A DNA stretch of 64,000 nt from Calliopum simillimum (lineage: Eukaryota > Arthropoda > Insecta > Diptera > Lauxaniidae). Where the stretch lies: contig OX638368.1 in the NCBI GenBank assembly GCA_951812925.1, positions 123,837,309-123,901,308 on the forward strand, read 5' to 3'. The notes beneath the pieces were generated by a model. It was not told where the DNA came from. It saw only the letters and a list, made by a program, of their open reading frames with translations, and did no database searches. The stretch's first letter is position 1. Every line of letters begins with the position of its first letter. The position numbers and the translations under genes were made by a program. Positions 10,550-23,224 of this stretch are shown one piece after another.

Positions 10550-12399
10550 TGGTTCACTTTTGTTCTACGCTGACGCTCATGTTCTAAAACAGAAATTTCC
10601 ACAACTAAACTTTTAAATGACACTAGATGGCACTTGTCATTGTAATGTCACAATTTTGGTGGTATTGATCCACCCTGTGTGTATGTGCCTCTAATTCATT
10701 TTATGTGTTATGCTACAAAGAACCATCCTAATTCTCGCATATGCTGCTGCATAAAAATTCAAAGTTTCTTTTCAGTTGGCTTTCTTTTTCACAATTTTTG
10801 GTGTCAAAACTTTGTGTAACAAAATTTTTGGCGCTTCTTCGATTTTGAGTTTTACTTTTTCTTTACAGTTTTTTTTTTTTTTTATCTTCATTTTTATTTA
10901 AAAAATCACTCTAATTGAAAGCTTTCTCTGTTGCTACTTCTGCTGTGTTGCCTTAAGTCAAATGCTTTGGTTAGAGAGCTGCAGGTCTTCGCTTTCTTTT
11001 TTTTTTTTTGGGCAAAGTCTTGCTGCTCAAGTGCTGCATTTTTTCGCTGCTTTTGTTCTGCTAATAAGAACTTTATCAATAACAGTAAATCATCTAATTA
11101 TGAGAGTCACTTGCTATGGAATATTCCACAGCCAACGCGCGCACGCTGCCACCTCTCCATCAACAAATTCTCTGGTGGTAGCAACTTTTCGATTGGTTCG
11201 TTAGTAGAATTAATGGCTTTTGTTGGTTGCAAAGTTATTCTCTTTTTTGTTTTTTCTTTTTCATTCTTGCCCACTATTTGCTTTGCTGATTATTTTAGTT
11301 TTTAGTTCTTTTTCCTGATTCTTTTTTTTTTTCTTTTCTACAATCCTCTATATCCCCATAGTTTTTAATTCAATATTTTTAATTTATTGCAGCGCCTTAT
11401 TGAGAGTTTATTAGAAGAATTTTGTGCAAAGAATTTTCCAAGTAATTAATCATTTGGTGGCATCCTTTGAGTTTATGGATAGTGGATATTTAAAAAATTT
11501 TAATTTTGGTGCATTCGAGTTTCATATGGCGCATTATTTTTATCTGTGTTCGAAGGTGTACTTATTAGAACAAGTAGTAATGAATATTTCCATTACTTTT
11601 GTTCTTTATACCCGCTCGGAGAAGTAAAGCGCCTCCACAAAATTCATCTATCATACACTGTGAGTAGCTAGTTTACTTCAAAGTTTTCCTTGTTTCAAGT
11701 ATTTCTTGTTTTAAATATGTACTTATACGGTCGGGTCTCAAAAAATATTCAAGATTACTCTTCAATCATTGTTGCCAGACTTTTGTCGGTGGATTGTTCA
11801 TTGTGCTACATATATAATTCTTTTTTCCCTATCTGATTTGAATGGATATAGGATGTTGTCGGCATTTGGTAAAAAATTAATCTACATTTTAATTTCTCCA
11901 ATAGATTTCTAATGAAGTTAATGATCTTGGGTGAAACATTTCTTTGACGATGAGAAAGGTTTTTGTAAGCAGTTTGTATAAGGGTGATAAAATTATTATA
12001 CGAGAGTTCCACTCCAATTTAAAACTTTTCCTCAACAAATTAATCTTTTTCCAAATCAATTCAAATTTTTTCCAGATCAAAATAAACAGTACATGTCATA
12101 AGCAAGAAAATGAAAGTGTTTTTTCTTTTCTTCTTAATATTTTCCTTCCGATTGTTTTAATGACATTGAATGCCAATTGTCAAAGCAAAGGGTTTGAAAA
12201 TATCCAAAATCGGTAGACCTGCTGAGATTTATACATAGATTTAACATAAATCTGCTCCGAAATAGATTTACTTTTTATGTTAAATCACGTGATTTACACC
12301 GAGATTTAGGGCAATATCTCAAAACAGTCGTAAATCATTTTATGAATCTTCGTTGAAAATGTAGTATTATAGTGTTTTATTCAGCATGCGTTTTCCTTA
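10550..12399. other. Non-coding stretch, nothing recognised
   Basis: The sequence is T-rich with poly-T tracts (10870-10885, 10998-11010, 11325-11335). Open frames here, including one of 124 codons at 10931-11305, are phenylalanine, serine and cysteine-rich products of those tracts with no domain I recognise. I see no splice-linked exon series. Confidence 0.5.
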
Positions 12400-14600
12400 T
12401 GTTTTTTTGAACAAAATTTTAGAAACTACGTAACATATTTATTTTCATGAGATTTTTCTCTCTTGCCTTTTTTTCACAATTTGCTTTGCTTAAAGGTATT
12501 AATCTTTTTAAGTTGTTTTTAGCAAAAATACTTTAGAATCTTATTTCAGTTTTGATTTTCTAAAATTGGGTGGACATGGGATGACAGTTGTAGGCCCAAT
12601 TACAAAACTTTAAAAAATTAAATACAGGATTATTGTTTTTACAAAATTTTCTATCTTTTTTTATGATTTTTCTCTCATGCGAATTTTATGACGCAAAATT
12701 TTTTGTCTCACGCGATTTTTATCTCATGAGATCTATTTTTCTTTTCTTAATTTGCTTAACTTGAAATCATTATTTCTTTAAATAGTATTTTTTAATAATT
12801 CTTGTGCAAGCAAGGCATGGATTTTGCAAATTTTCATTGAAAAAAGTTTGATCTGATTGGAAACTACGTTTTTTGTATCATGATATTTTTCTCTAATGTA
12901 ATTTTTTCACAACCTGATTAGCTTATAGGTATACATTTTTTAGAGTTGTTTTTAACAAAAATACTTTCGAGTATTTTTGAAATTCGTGTTTAATTAATTT
13001 TCAATTTTGATTTTCTAAAATTTGGTGGACATTGCATAACTGTTAGAAGACGCTACAACAAAACCTTAAAAAATTGAACAAAGTACTCTTGTTTCTTAAG
13101 AACTTTTGTAGTTAATATGTTTTGTGAATTTTCTCTCATGCGATTTTCATGACAGAAAATTTTTGTCTCATGCGATTTTTATCTCATGCGACTTTCATCT
13201 GATGCAGTTTTGTTTTTCTTTAATTTGCTTAACTTTTATTAAATTGCTTTTATTTTAATTCTTGTGAAAGCATGGCTTGGATTTTGCAAATTTGCATTAA
13301 AACAGTTTGATCTGATTGGAAGCTACGCTTTTTGTTTCATGATATTTTTCTCACATGCAATTTTTCACAACCTGATTAGCTTAAATGTACAAGATTTTTA
13401 GAGTTGTTTTTAACAAAAATACTTTCGAGTATTTTTGAAATTCATGTTTAACTAGTTTTCAATTTTGATTCTCTAAAATTAGCTGGACATATGGCATAAC
13501 AGTAAGAAGGCCCAACTACATAATCTTAAAAAATTTAACAAAGTACTCTTGTTTCTTAAGAATTTTTGTAGTAAATATGTTTTGTGCATTTTCTTTCATG
13601 CTATTTTCATGACGGAAAAATTTTGTCTCATGCGATTTTTATCTTCTGCGACTTTTTTTTTTTTTTCAATTTGCTTAACCTGAAATCATGATTTCTTTGA
13701 ATAGTTTTTTTTTAATAGTTTTTGTGATGGCATTGAATGGATAATGCAAATTTTGCATTAAAACAGTTTGGTCTGATTAGAAACTACATTTTTTGTATCA
13801 TGTTTTTTTTTCTCTCATAAAATTTTTTTGCAACCTGATTATCTTAAAGGTATAAATTTTTTAGAGTTGTTTTTCACAAAAATATTTTCGATTATTTTTG
13901 AAATTAACGTTTAATTAGTTTTCAAAGGCATAGGTAGATAGCAGTTAGAAAGCCCAACTACAAAACCTTGAAAAAATTTAATGAAGTATGTACTCTTATT
14001 TTTTAAGAATTTTTTTAAACAACAAATTTTGTCATTTTTCTCTCATACAATTCTAATGACAGAAAAATTTTGTCTCATGCGATTTTTATCTCATGCGTCT
14101 TTTAGCTTATGCAATTCTTTTTCTTTAATTTGCTTAGCTTTCATTAAATTATTTTATCATTATTTTTGATGTTTCAAACATTTAATTTCAAAAAATCAGA
14201 CAAAAAAATCTCTTTTTCTGTAATTTCATGGCCAGCAGCAGTAGAATGAAAATTTTACAAAACTTATTATAAAAACGAGTCCATAATTACTAAACCTTAA
14301 AAATTTTACACAGTACTATTGTTTTTTACGAAACTTTGTTATGATTATTCTCTCAAAATTGAGAGATATTTTGTGTGAACTTTTGAAATGAAATGTTTGA
14401 AACATCATTTCATTTATCGAAAAAAAAGTGAAAAAAAAATAAAAATATATTTATCAAAATTGAGTCTATTTCGTAAAATTTTTTTATTTTTTCTTCACTT
14501 TTCTCTCATGCGATTTTTATGACGTGAAATTTTTGTCTCATGCTATTTTCTCTCATGCGAGTTTTTTTTCACCTCGCTTAACTTAAAATCATAGTTTTTA
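12400..14600. repeat. Tandem array of about 460-bp units
   Basis: A block starting at or near TTCTCTCATGCGA recurs at about 12671, 13132, 13592, 14038 and 14502, at spacings of 461, 460, 446 and 464 bp. Each unit holds the same landmarks in order: TCTCATGCGA repeated two or three times, TTTGCTTAAC, CAGTTTGATCTGATTGGAAAC, a TTAGAGTTGTTTTTAACAAA block and GTATTTTTGAAATTC. The units are clearly diverged, so the array is old. The motif TCTCATGCGATTTTTATG is repeated within each unit. No coding capacity. It may be a satellite-like array. Confidence 0.78.
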
Positions 14601-17600
14601 TAAAATTTTTTTTTTTTTTTTTTGTATACCTATACATATATTATTCTTTTTATGGGATGGCATGTATTTTGCAAATTTGAATAAAAATTTGATATTTTAG
14701 ATCAACCGAAATTTTGGCTTTTTTTTTTTTTTTCAATATATGAAATGAAGTTTCAAACATTTCATTTTAAAAGTTCACACAAAAAAGTCTCTTTGCAATA
14801 TTTTCATGGCCAGCAGCACAGAAATGAACATTTTAAAAACTAATTAAAAATGCAGCTTTGTGTAATAGATATTCAGAAAAGTGCAAACCCTACTATTCAT
14901 ACGAAATGTCATTTTCAACTGACATAACATGACTATCATTTGAACTTAAATCCCCGTAGGCTTAGAAAGCTCATTTTATTATTCGCTGAGATTTTAATCA
15001 ACATGCATTCATTCTTCCAATTCCAGTTATCAGTGTCAATCTGCAAATGTTGATATTTGCATATCTTCATATAATACTGGGCCAAAGCGACGTTTGTACA
15101 CGTATGTATGAAAAACGTTTCTCAATTAAAAAATAAAAAACGCTTTCAACCTGAAAAACGAAAGAGACAAATTGAAATGATTAAAAAAAAAAAACTGGCA
15201 TAAAAACATCGGCATCTAATGATGATTACGCGCGACGATGATGATGGCGATGAATCTGTGTGATACATTTTATGTCATGCCATAGCCTACCCCATACGAT
15301 CCGACCATAAAAATGAAAGGGAGACAAACTTTTAATGGCGCGCTTTGCTCGCATTCAAAAAATATGACTTAAAATATGGAATTAACTGCGCAAACAAGCA
15401 AGATAAAACCGTTAACATTTCACTTGATATACAAACATAAATACAACGTATATATGTAGAATAATTCTGTAGATACTTGCTGAAGCAAGCAGTAAAGAGC
15501 TTAGTACACTCCTGCAAAACGTTGAAAATGAAAAAAAAAAAGTAGAAATGTTTTCAAGTCAAACTTTTGAACTAAATCAGAAATGTAGAAAATAATTTTA
15601 TAGTCCAAGTGAAAAATTCTTTGCCAACTAGCAAAAAATAAGTGAAAGAAAAAAAAAAACGCAACTGTAGAGGAGCGTGGGGTGATAACAACACATTTAA
15701 AAACAAAAAAATAAAAAAATGTTCACATATTTCGTTGAAATGGTTGCAAAAATGTGCAGACGATGCTGAAAATCGCAGCAACTAAAAAATAAACATAAAA
15801 AAAACACCATTTCAAAGTTTGCCATAAAAAGTTCTATTTTTTTTTTTTACAGTGTATTTTTTAACATTTTTGTTTTTTACTCATAAGCAACGGATGAGTT
15901 AAAAGAAACTTTCAAATGCCACTTTATCTTAAAACTCTTGCATGTCCCATCGTTGCATATCCTGTACTTTGGGTGGTTGGGCAAGCCAGCACTCCCACTC
16001 GTCGTGAATGTTAGCAGTGCTGCCGGCTGTCACAGCAACCATGCAGTGTTGCATTATTTCGCCAAGTATCCGCCAACGTGCGCTATAGTTCTCATATTTA
16101 TGACGGGATCTCGCGTTATGAGTAACGCGAAAAGTTATTTTTCTCTAAATAGGATGCTACACCTGGTGTCACCATTCCCCTTAAACATCTGCGGCGTATA
16201 CAATTTTTTGGCTCAGTTTATGTCGCCACACAGTTTATGCAAAAATTTATGTCATGCGTGCAACAACGTCGTCGTTCGAAATCACAGCGACTACTTGGTG
16301 GCAAAAACAAAATCGTAAATTGCTAAATAAAATTAAATTTATTTTCCGCTACGGAAGCTACAACAACAGCAACAACAATAACAAAGAGAAAAACTTTGCA
16401 ATTTTTATTGACCAATGCAAGCGACTATCAGTCTGTCTGTCTGTGCGACGATATAAAGCCAGCAACCAATGTCTTAGGTCATAAATTCTATGCCAACTTT
16501 TAAGTGTTCAAACCAAACAACCAAGAGGTAGAACTTTTTCATTCGCTCATATAAAGAGTTTCTTCCGTTTTGCTGTGTCTTAAGCGTTGCATTTATCGTT
16601 CCATCTATTGGTCGTCGTCGGTAAACCATAAAATATTTCCGCTTCTGCCGGTAGCACGTATGGTAATACTACTTTATATACATAAGTATATAGTACAGTA
16701 GTAGTAGTAGTATATCTCTACTACTTTTATTTTTGTTTTCGTAGAAACTTTCCGAATTCATCATATTAACTACGTAAGATTGAAACTCATGTGTTTTTCT
16801 CATGATACTTTTCATAGCATATTATGTTATTGTTTTCAAGTTGTACAATCATTTGGAAAAATTAAAAACAAGAAAATTTTGTAAACAAAAACATTGGCAA
16901 CTCCGGATGTGGCTTTTAAAAAAACTGTTATATGTTGAGAACTTCCTGATGGCCTTAAGCAAAAATATCGTCAAATGAAGTTAATTTTAATAAGCTATTT
17001 TGGTTAAATTAAAATTTTTGGAAATTTTTTTTTCTAATTTTTTAAATGCGTAAATTTTTCATTTTGATTGAATGTACACTGACGAGCAAAACTGTAACAT
17101 TATAAAATACTTTCATTTCAACAGAGAGTATATTGTCAATTTCATTATAAAGTGATTTTTTTGCGTTCACTATCTCCCATTAGAATCAATTTCGGTTATG
17201 CGATGACAACAAAAATGTTTCAGTTTTGCACTCAAGTCCTTTACCCAAGAATTAAGAAATACAAATTTTTGTGTTAAGCCCGAACCTTGAAGGGCATTCC
17301 AATCACAAAATTTTGTATTTAGTCCAAGCTTGCACAACATGTGTGGTCTGTTTTGCGTAAGTATACTGCTGAAAAATTGAGGCCAATACTGTCAGCTGTA
17401 CCTGGAAGATTTCGTTGAAGGATCAGCAGGTATCATTCTTTATACGATAAACCATCGATCGTTACCATTAGATTCACTTCATCCTTCCTTGTACAGCCTC
17501 AAATCATTATTAAATCACCACCGGATTTTATTGTTTACGTACTTGATTAGGTTAGGTGGTACTATCTGGACGTTAAACATTTTATATGTGATTTTCTCCT

Positions 17601-17834
17601 TTCGGACTAAAATCATTCGCATACGAGGGACACTACTTATATTTCGGGAACTGGCAACACTAATGTCAATAGCCAAAACCTGAGAAAACCATTATAAAGT
17701 TTGAAATTTTTTGGCATAAACGTACTCACAACGTTTTGATGTACAAGTGCTATTTGTTCTGTGTCCAGTGAGTTAAGAAAATCAATTTGGTCAAAAAATA
17801 GAAATTTCAAGAAAAGGTTTTGTTTGGATTATTT
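14601..17834. other. Non-coding stretch with microsatellites
   Basis: Around 14640-14850 relics of the upstream array continue: ATGAAATGAAGTTTCAAACATTTC and CATGGCCAGCAGCA recur with copies near 14170-14240 and 14390. GATGATGATGGCGATGA lies near 15235-15255, a CAACAGCAACAACAATAAC run near 16362-16382, and a GTA/TAG triplet run at about 16690-16712. The 126-codon open frame at 15938-16318 shows no recognised domain and I do not call it a gene. Confidence 0.5.
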
Positions 17835-18814
17835 TTCACAACTTTCGACATAGATTATGTCAATAAGAATGTGTTGATGAGCTCAGTTTTTTGTATGGCA
17901 ATAAAACACTATCAAAACCACAGTATTTGATTGGTATAGCGAATTCAATTATGGTTGGAGTTCGGTCACCGACGAATTCCGTGAAGGTCGTCCAAAATCG
18001 GTTGTTGTGCCACAAAAACATCGATGCAGTGCATGAACTGATAATGAAAGATCGTCATGTGACATATTGTGAGATAGAGGCATCCTTGCACATTAGTTCC
18101 ACTCCAATACATTCGATTTTGCATGAACAATAAGTTGTAAAAAACGTTTGTTCTCGTTGCAAACCCCATAATTTATCAATCGCTCATAAAAAGGCTCGCA
18201 TCGTTTGGTGTAAGGAAATGATAAAAAAATTCGACCTTGATGCTTCAAAAGACATGTATAAGAACGTGATAGGTGACGCATCATGGATATATGCGAATGG
18301 GCCGAAAACAAAACAGCAATCGACCGTGTGGGTATTCCAAGGTGAGCTAAACAACAGAAGGTGTTCGTGGAAGAAGCACAGCGAAGCAAATGGTCGCCTG
18401 TTTCTTCAGCCGAATGGGTCATGTGACCACTGTTCCGCTTGAACAACGTAGGACGGTCAATTCTGTGTGGTACACGACCATTTTTTTGCCGGAAGACTTC
18501 GAAGAAATTCGTAAAAGCAACCCTCGGAGACGAATCATTCTCCATCATGACAATGCGTGCTCTCACACATCTCGTGAAACAGGTGAATTTTTAAGCAGTC
18601 CTGATTTGGCACCCAATGACTTCTTCTTGTTCCCGAACATCAAAGATAAACTGCGTGGTCAACGATTTACGAGCACCGAAAGAGCAGTTGAAGCGTTCAA
18701 AACTATGATTTGGAGATGTCTCAAGAGGAATAGGAAAACTGCTATGACAAATGGTTTGAACGAATGCAAAAGTGTACTGATCATTAAGGGGAATCTTTTG
18801 AAAAACAATAAAGC
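17835..18814 (+). pseudogene. Mariner transposase pseudogene, different subfamily
   Basis: Reading across frames, the pieces follow a mariner transposase from N to C terminus: ECVDELSFLYGNKTLSK, DEFREGRPKSVVV, KDRHVTYCEIEASLHIS (helix-turn-helix region), IGDASWIYA (first catalytic Asp), KQQSTVWVFQGE, RRIILHHDNACSHTS (second Asp), PDLAPNDFFLF (third Asp) and CYDKWFERMQKC near the end. Several frameshifts and stops break it. A deletion between the second and third aspartates has removed the HPPYSP part, so D34D spacing is lost. It is a different subfamily from the 6.5-kb mariner. I did not find its TIRs. Confidence 0.85.
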
Positions 18815-19109
18815 CATTTTCAATTAAAAATGTTTGTTATTATTTGCTATTTCCGAAATATAAGCAGTGCCCTTGGTATTAGACTAAAAACCATATACAA
18901 TCCAACCGAATCAATTGGGCAAAACAGTGATTCAATATTGATTTCAGGTTGTTTTATCAAGAATGTAGTGAAGCTATTGATACTGATCGCTGCACGCTGG
19001 TGCCAATCGAAGTAAAGGCTTGCCAAAAATGTAATTCTGTACGTAAGCTTTTGAAAATCAGTCATCAGACACTAAGGAAAGTAAGTGCAACTTTTAAGCA
19101 AACATAATT

Positions 19110-19380
19110 TGAGTTCGGACAAGGGTGCATGGCTCCTCCCATTTAAGCAAAAGTTTAAAAATGATATATTGAAAGCGTTCTTTGAGATAAGCCGTCCAAA
19201 TTTCGCTTATATACGAAGAATATTAAATCCAAGCTTTGAGCAAAATCCTTGTGAACTCAGACAGAAGGGCGTGGCACCTATCATATAAATATAAGTTCCA
19301 AATTACAATGTCGAAAATATTTTTTGAGATAATCCGTCCAAATTTTACTCAGATCCCAAAAATATTAAATAAATTTGGCT
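19110..19380 (+). repeat. Two diverged units of the 142-bp Helitron-type tandem repeat
   Basis: Two units about 141 bp apart carry GGCGTGGCACCT-like text, followed by ATATAAG, TTTTTTGAGATAATCCGTCC and AATATTAAAT. They match the internal tandem units of the elements at 23225-25209 and 34626-35567. Neither the 5' nor the 3' end of that element is recognisable here, so this is a fragment. A transposase relic follows directly. Confidence 0.65.
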
Positions 19381-19756
19381 CGAATTGGAAGATATGGTTT
19401 TGGATGACATGTGGTTTTAACAGGACGATGCCACAAGCCGTACAGCACACAATACAATCGATTTATTGAAGAGTAAGTTTGATGATCGTGTTATCTCAAG
19501 GAATGGGCCAGTCGATTGGCCGTTTCGTTTGTGCGATTTAACGCCTCTAGACTATTTTGTTTGGGACTACTTCAAGTCATTGGTCTATGCCAATAAGCCG
19601 ACGATGTTGGAAGAGCTCAGAGCCAACATTGAACGAGAAATAGCGGCAGTTTCGGCTGAAATATGTGGCCGAATCATCGAAAATTGGGTCCAACGAATTG
19701 ACCGCTGCTCACGTGCCCGCGGTGGCCTTATAAACGAAGTCGAGTCTCATTTATAA
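19375..19756 (+). pseudogene. Tc1/mariner-superfamily transposase C-terminal relic
   Basis: One frame reads LELEDMVLDDMWF, a stop, then QDDATSRTAHNTIDLL, SKFDDRVISRNGPVDWP, RLCDLTPLDYFVWDYFKSLV and ENWVQRIDRCSRARGG to a stop at 19754-19756. The QDDAT..AH block and the LTPLDYF block match the second and third catalytic-Asp regions of a widespread insect Tc1/mariner-superfamily transposase. Only the last 125 or so codons survive, with one in-frame stop (TAA in place of the expected Gln codon). The N-terminal two thirds is missing; the preceding sequence is an unrelated tandem repeat. Confidence 0.82.
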
Positions 19757-20723
19757 ATGTTTTGATTGTACTTCAAGCCGATATGAAATATCTCAAATGG
19801 TTTGCGTTTTATTCAAAAAAAAGTTATCAAGTCCCTTTTAAAAAAACCCTTTATTTATCATTCCTCTAAGTTAATCTTCCATTGCGGGACAGTTTTTCAG
19901 AATAAAACATCGCGCGATATTAGAATATAATTGAAATGAGCACCAATGATCACGATGACAAATGAAATACCTCCCTTTCGCGATGCAAAATGTTTGCTTT
20001 GTAGTTGGAAACGATTAGATCTTATTCTATGCAGTGAAAAGATGAACTCAAGGTATATGAAATCATGTACGTGCATATGCACAGCACCCAAGACTAGAAA
20101 TATTGGGTGTACAACTTTGCCCAAATATCTTTGAAAGTTTTCGATTTCAGAGCTACATATAAAACACTTAAGTTTTTCATTGGCTTTTCCATATTACAAT
20201 TTTCTTTATGGAACAATCTTAACTGTTGTAAGCATAATATTGTCTGATGTAATAATGTGAAAAAGTTGGTTGAACCAAGTTTCGCGCTCAGTTCCTCAAG
20301 CCCCGACCGCAAATTTTCCAACACGATCATATTGAAACATCTTCTGTTATTGACATTATTCAGCACTATTACATTAACAATACACAGTTCTTGATACATA
20401 CGACTACTAAACATTTTGTACACTCGTATTGAATGATCAGTTTGAGTTGAAACTGCGAAGAATACGGACGCGCTTTTAAAATGGCTCTACGGTTTACAAA
20501 ATAAAGGTTAGTAAGGTTAGCATCAAGTGGAGGAAAACTTTCATGTTGTCATTTCCTCAATTAATGTATTGATCATTGTTAATTGTTCCCGCTTTCGTTG
20601 TGCAAAAAAATTTATCTTTTTAAATTAACTTTAATTAGTGAAATGTATCACCACTTAACGTACATACCAACATATGATATGAGTGCAAAAATTCACACTG
20701 AAACGAAACATTCTGTGTATATT
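19757..20723. other. Non-coding stretch with a lone mariner-like terminus
   Basis: At 20101-20121 a TA is followed by TTGGGTGTACAACTTTG, which resembles a mariner TIR. The only possible partner is a weak inverted match, TTTTGTACACTCG, near 20414-20426. If both are real this is a MITE of about 325 bp. I see no transposase in it, and the open frame on the minus strand is unrecognised. Confidence 0.35.
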
Positions 20724-21014
20724 CTATGATGCAAAAACTTTGAAGGTTAAATCGATTGCTGAAAGTTTTATGTAGCTTTCGGTAATTTTTTTGATCCCTT
20801 CCGGGTCATTTGTTTTGGGTCGAATTTTATTTAATGATGATAGCAACGGATCTGAAGACGCCAGGAGTATGTTAAAAATATCTTCCATCGTATGCACACG
20901 GGAAGTTTTTCGGCCAAAGCTTTCGCGAGATCTTTTGATGTCTTTATTTCAGGCATCCTGAGCATCTTCGGACAGTTGTCCAATTGGAAAAGCAGGCGCA
21001 TCAATCTCAGCGTG
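20724..21014 (-). pseudogene. Coding-like remnant of an unidentified repeat protein
   Basis: One minus-strand frame is open for about 97 codons except for a single TGA: HAEIDAPAFPIGQLSEDAQD, stop, NKDIKRSRESFGRKTSRVHT, MEDIFNILLASSDPLLSSL, ending at a natural stop (20724-20726). The composition is protein-like, unlike the low-complexity frames elsewhere. The IGQLSEDAQ-x-NKDxKRxRExxxRKTSR-like wording recalls a conserved tail found in repeated insect proteins that I believe are transposon-associated, but I cannot name the family. No ATG start is visible. It is a fragment. Confidence 0.5.
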
Positions 21015-21689
21015 AATCAATCATAGGGTACCAACGGAATAATTGTATATATTTTTCAGAAGTTTCTAAGCAGTGATCCTTGAATTTTTCATGAATATAA
21101 TTAAAATTTTAAAATTTTTTTATATATTATCTTTTTAAATCACGCACATGGCTTGACAGTCGTATTCTGTAACTACTGAAGAAGAAAATACAAATTTTCA
21201 AGTCGATATTTTCATTAAAACCAATTTTTTAAAAAGAGTTTTGAGTTGTTTAGTACTAAAATAGTAGTAAATTTAGTACTTAACCAAATACAAAAAATTT
21301 AACTTGTGCGCATAGCGTGATTTAATCACTTTCTAAAAACGGTCCAAACACGAAAATGGGCTAAGAAATGTTCACAATTTACCGATTTTTCCACACTTTG
21401 CACCCTTCCATAAGCCACAAAAAAAAAAATCGCAAAATTTCTCAAAGATTAGGCATGTAACGAAACCATGACGCTAGTCATGGAATGGCTGTAAACGATT
21501 ACTAGATTCAAACATATAATTGGTGACTGTTAACAAATTTAATGTTGAACCAATAAAATTAATCAAATATACCGCTCATTAAAAAATATCAAATATTCAA
21601 TTCACCTACATCAAATATTGCATTTCTTAATTATAATCAAATTTTAGTATGTGTTTTCACGGTGTAGGGAATAAAAAAATCGTAATCGG
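21015..21689. other. Non-coding stretch, nothing recognised
   Basis: AT-rich sequence with no motif, repeat pairing or coding signal that I can support. Confidence 0.4.
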
Positions 21690-22200
21690 GGCAAGTACAC
21701 AAAAAAATTTTAGATTTTATATTTTTGAGTTCCCTGATTTAAAAAAAAAATAAAATGGCGGATCCAAAATGGCAAACAAGTTTTCTAAAAAATGATTATA
21801 TCACGGCAAAACTGTGAATAAGGGGGATTTCAAGATCGCTTATTCCGAATTTGAATTTTGAAAACAAAATGGCGGACTGTTGTCAGAAATAATGATTATA
21901 TCACAACAAAATTGTGGCTATGTGGGTTTTTGAGGCCGCTGATTCCTAATTCGACATCAATTTTTTTGTACACAAAATGACGGGTCCGGAATTGCGGACA
22001 ATGTTCTCAAAAAATGATTACATCAAAACTAAATTGTGGCTTAGGGGTTTTAAGCGTCAATGATTCTAAATTCGGGATAAACTTTTTTTGAAAATAAAAT
22101 GGTGGATTCAAAATGGCGTACAATTTTCTTAAAGAAAATTGTGAATAGGGTTGTTTTTGAACCAGCTGATTCAAAATTTTGGAAAGAATTTTTCAAAATT
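21690..22200. repeat. Degenerate tandem array of about 115-bp units
   Basis: Four units begin at AAAATGGCGGA-like text near 21753, 21867, 21974 and 22097 (spacings 114, 107 and 123). Each continues with AATGATTATATCA, AAAATTGTG, GGGTTTT and GATTCnnAATTC. The units differ by point changes and small indels, so the array is old. No coding capacity. Confidence 0.72.
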
Positions 22201-23224
22201 TGGTTAAACCCATTTTCAGCTATTTATTACTCAGATATCAAATACTATGGTTGTACTTGATATACAGTGCGGTTCACTTGATTTTTTTTTCGGATAGAGT
22301 GTGTAATAATACCCACTGTGTTTGAGCTCACACTTTGAGAAAGAAAGACAGATTTTTAAGTCGAGATTTTTGAGCGATTTCATACTATAGCGAGTTCTAA
22401 TTTAAGTTGTGGACCAAAAAATGGCGTCGAGAGGTGGTTTTGTGAAATTTTTTTTAATTTCATGTGCAGTGCTTTTAATATTGCTCGTCGAACAATTGAT
22501 TTGCGGACTGTTACTTTAGTCATTTTTTTTTTTATTTTCGCAATAGAAGTAGCAGAGTTGGATGCTGTCCTCAAGATTTTGTATGTCTGTTATGGAGTTA
22601 AGGCCCCAACAGTTCTGCCTTTATAGTTTTTACCACATGGTTCGCCTGTCCTCACATAATGATCGACAATTGGCATTTTGACAATTGGCGGTAAGAAAGT
22701 CCACTTGTACTTTTTGAGTATACGAAAGTTATAAAAGTTTTCGGGAGGATAAGGGTCAAAAATGATCGAAATAAATAGTACGATATCTCACCGGTTTTTC
22801 AGTCCAAAGTGGAATTTAATGCTTGGACATATTTATTCTGCACATTTTACAAATGATTTGAGGTCGATTATCAAATTGTATAAATAAATATCAAATCCCT
22901 TTGGAGAAAAAACGTTGTACTTCGATATACTTATACAAACTTGAGTTTTTCATATCACGACTTCTAAATGCCATAACTCAGTAAGTTTCTGAAATTTTCT
23001 GGTGATCGGGGTGTCATTTTATTCAAAATAATATATAAAAATAACAGGTTGTTGACTTTGTGACTATAAGGTCCCTTTCCTCTAGACGGTCACATATATT
23101 ATTTTTTTAGCTAAAATACTCACACAGTAAAAATCTTAGTTTCATTTTAAAACGAAAAATTATATATGTGGAACAATGCCAAAAAAAGTATAAATTTTAA
23201 ACTACTTTGGAATAAATTTCATTC
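22201..23224. other. Non-coding stretch, nothing recognised
   Basis: I see no gene or clear repeat boundary in this AT-rich spacer. It ends where the Helitron-like element begins. Confidence 0.4.

Noticed and set aside
10931..11305. 124-codon open frame as a gene
   Set aside because: It is generated by poly-T and TTC/TGC-rich tracts, giving F/S/C-rich low-complexity protein.
12400..14600. CRISPR-like array
   Set aside because: Units are about 460 bp and diverged throughout, without short identical repeats and unique spacers, and the genome is eukaryotic.
15938..16318. 126-codon open frame as a gene
   Set aside because: No domain, no conserved motif and no splice context.
20101..20428. Complete mariner-type MITE
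   Set aside because: Only the left terminus is convincing; the right match is about 8-10 bases, too weak to call an element.
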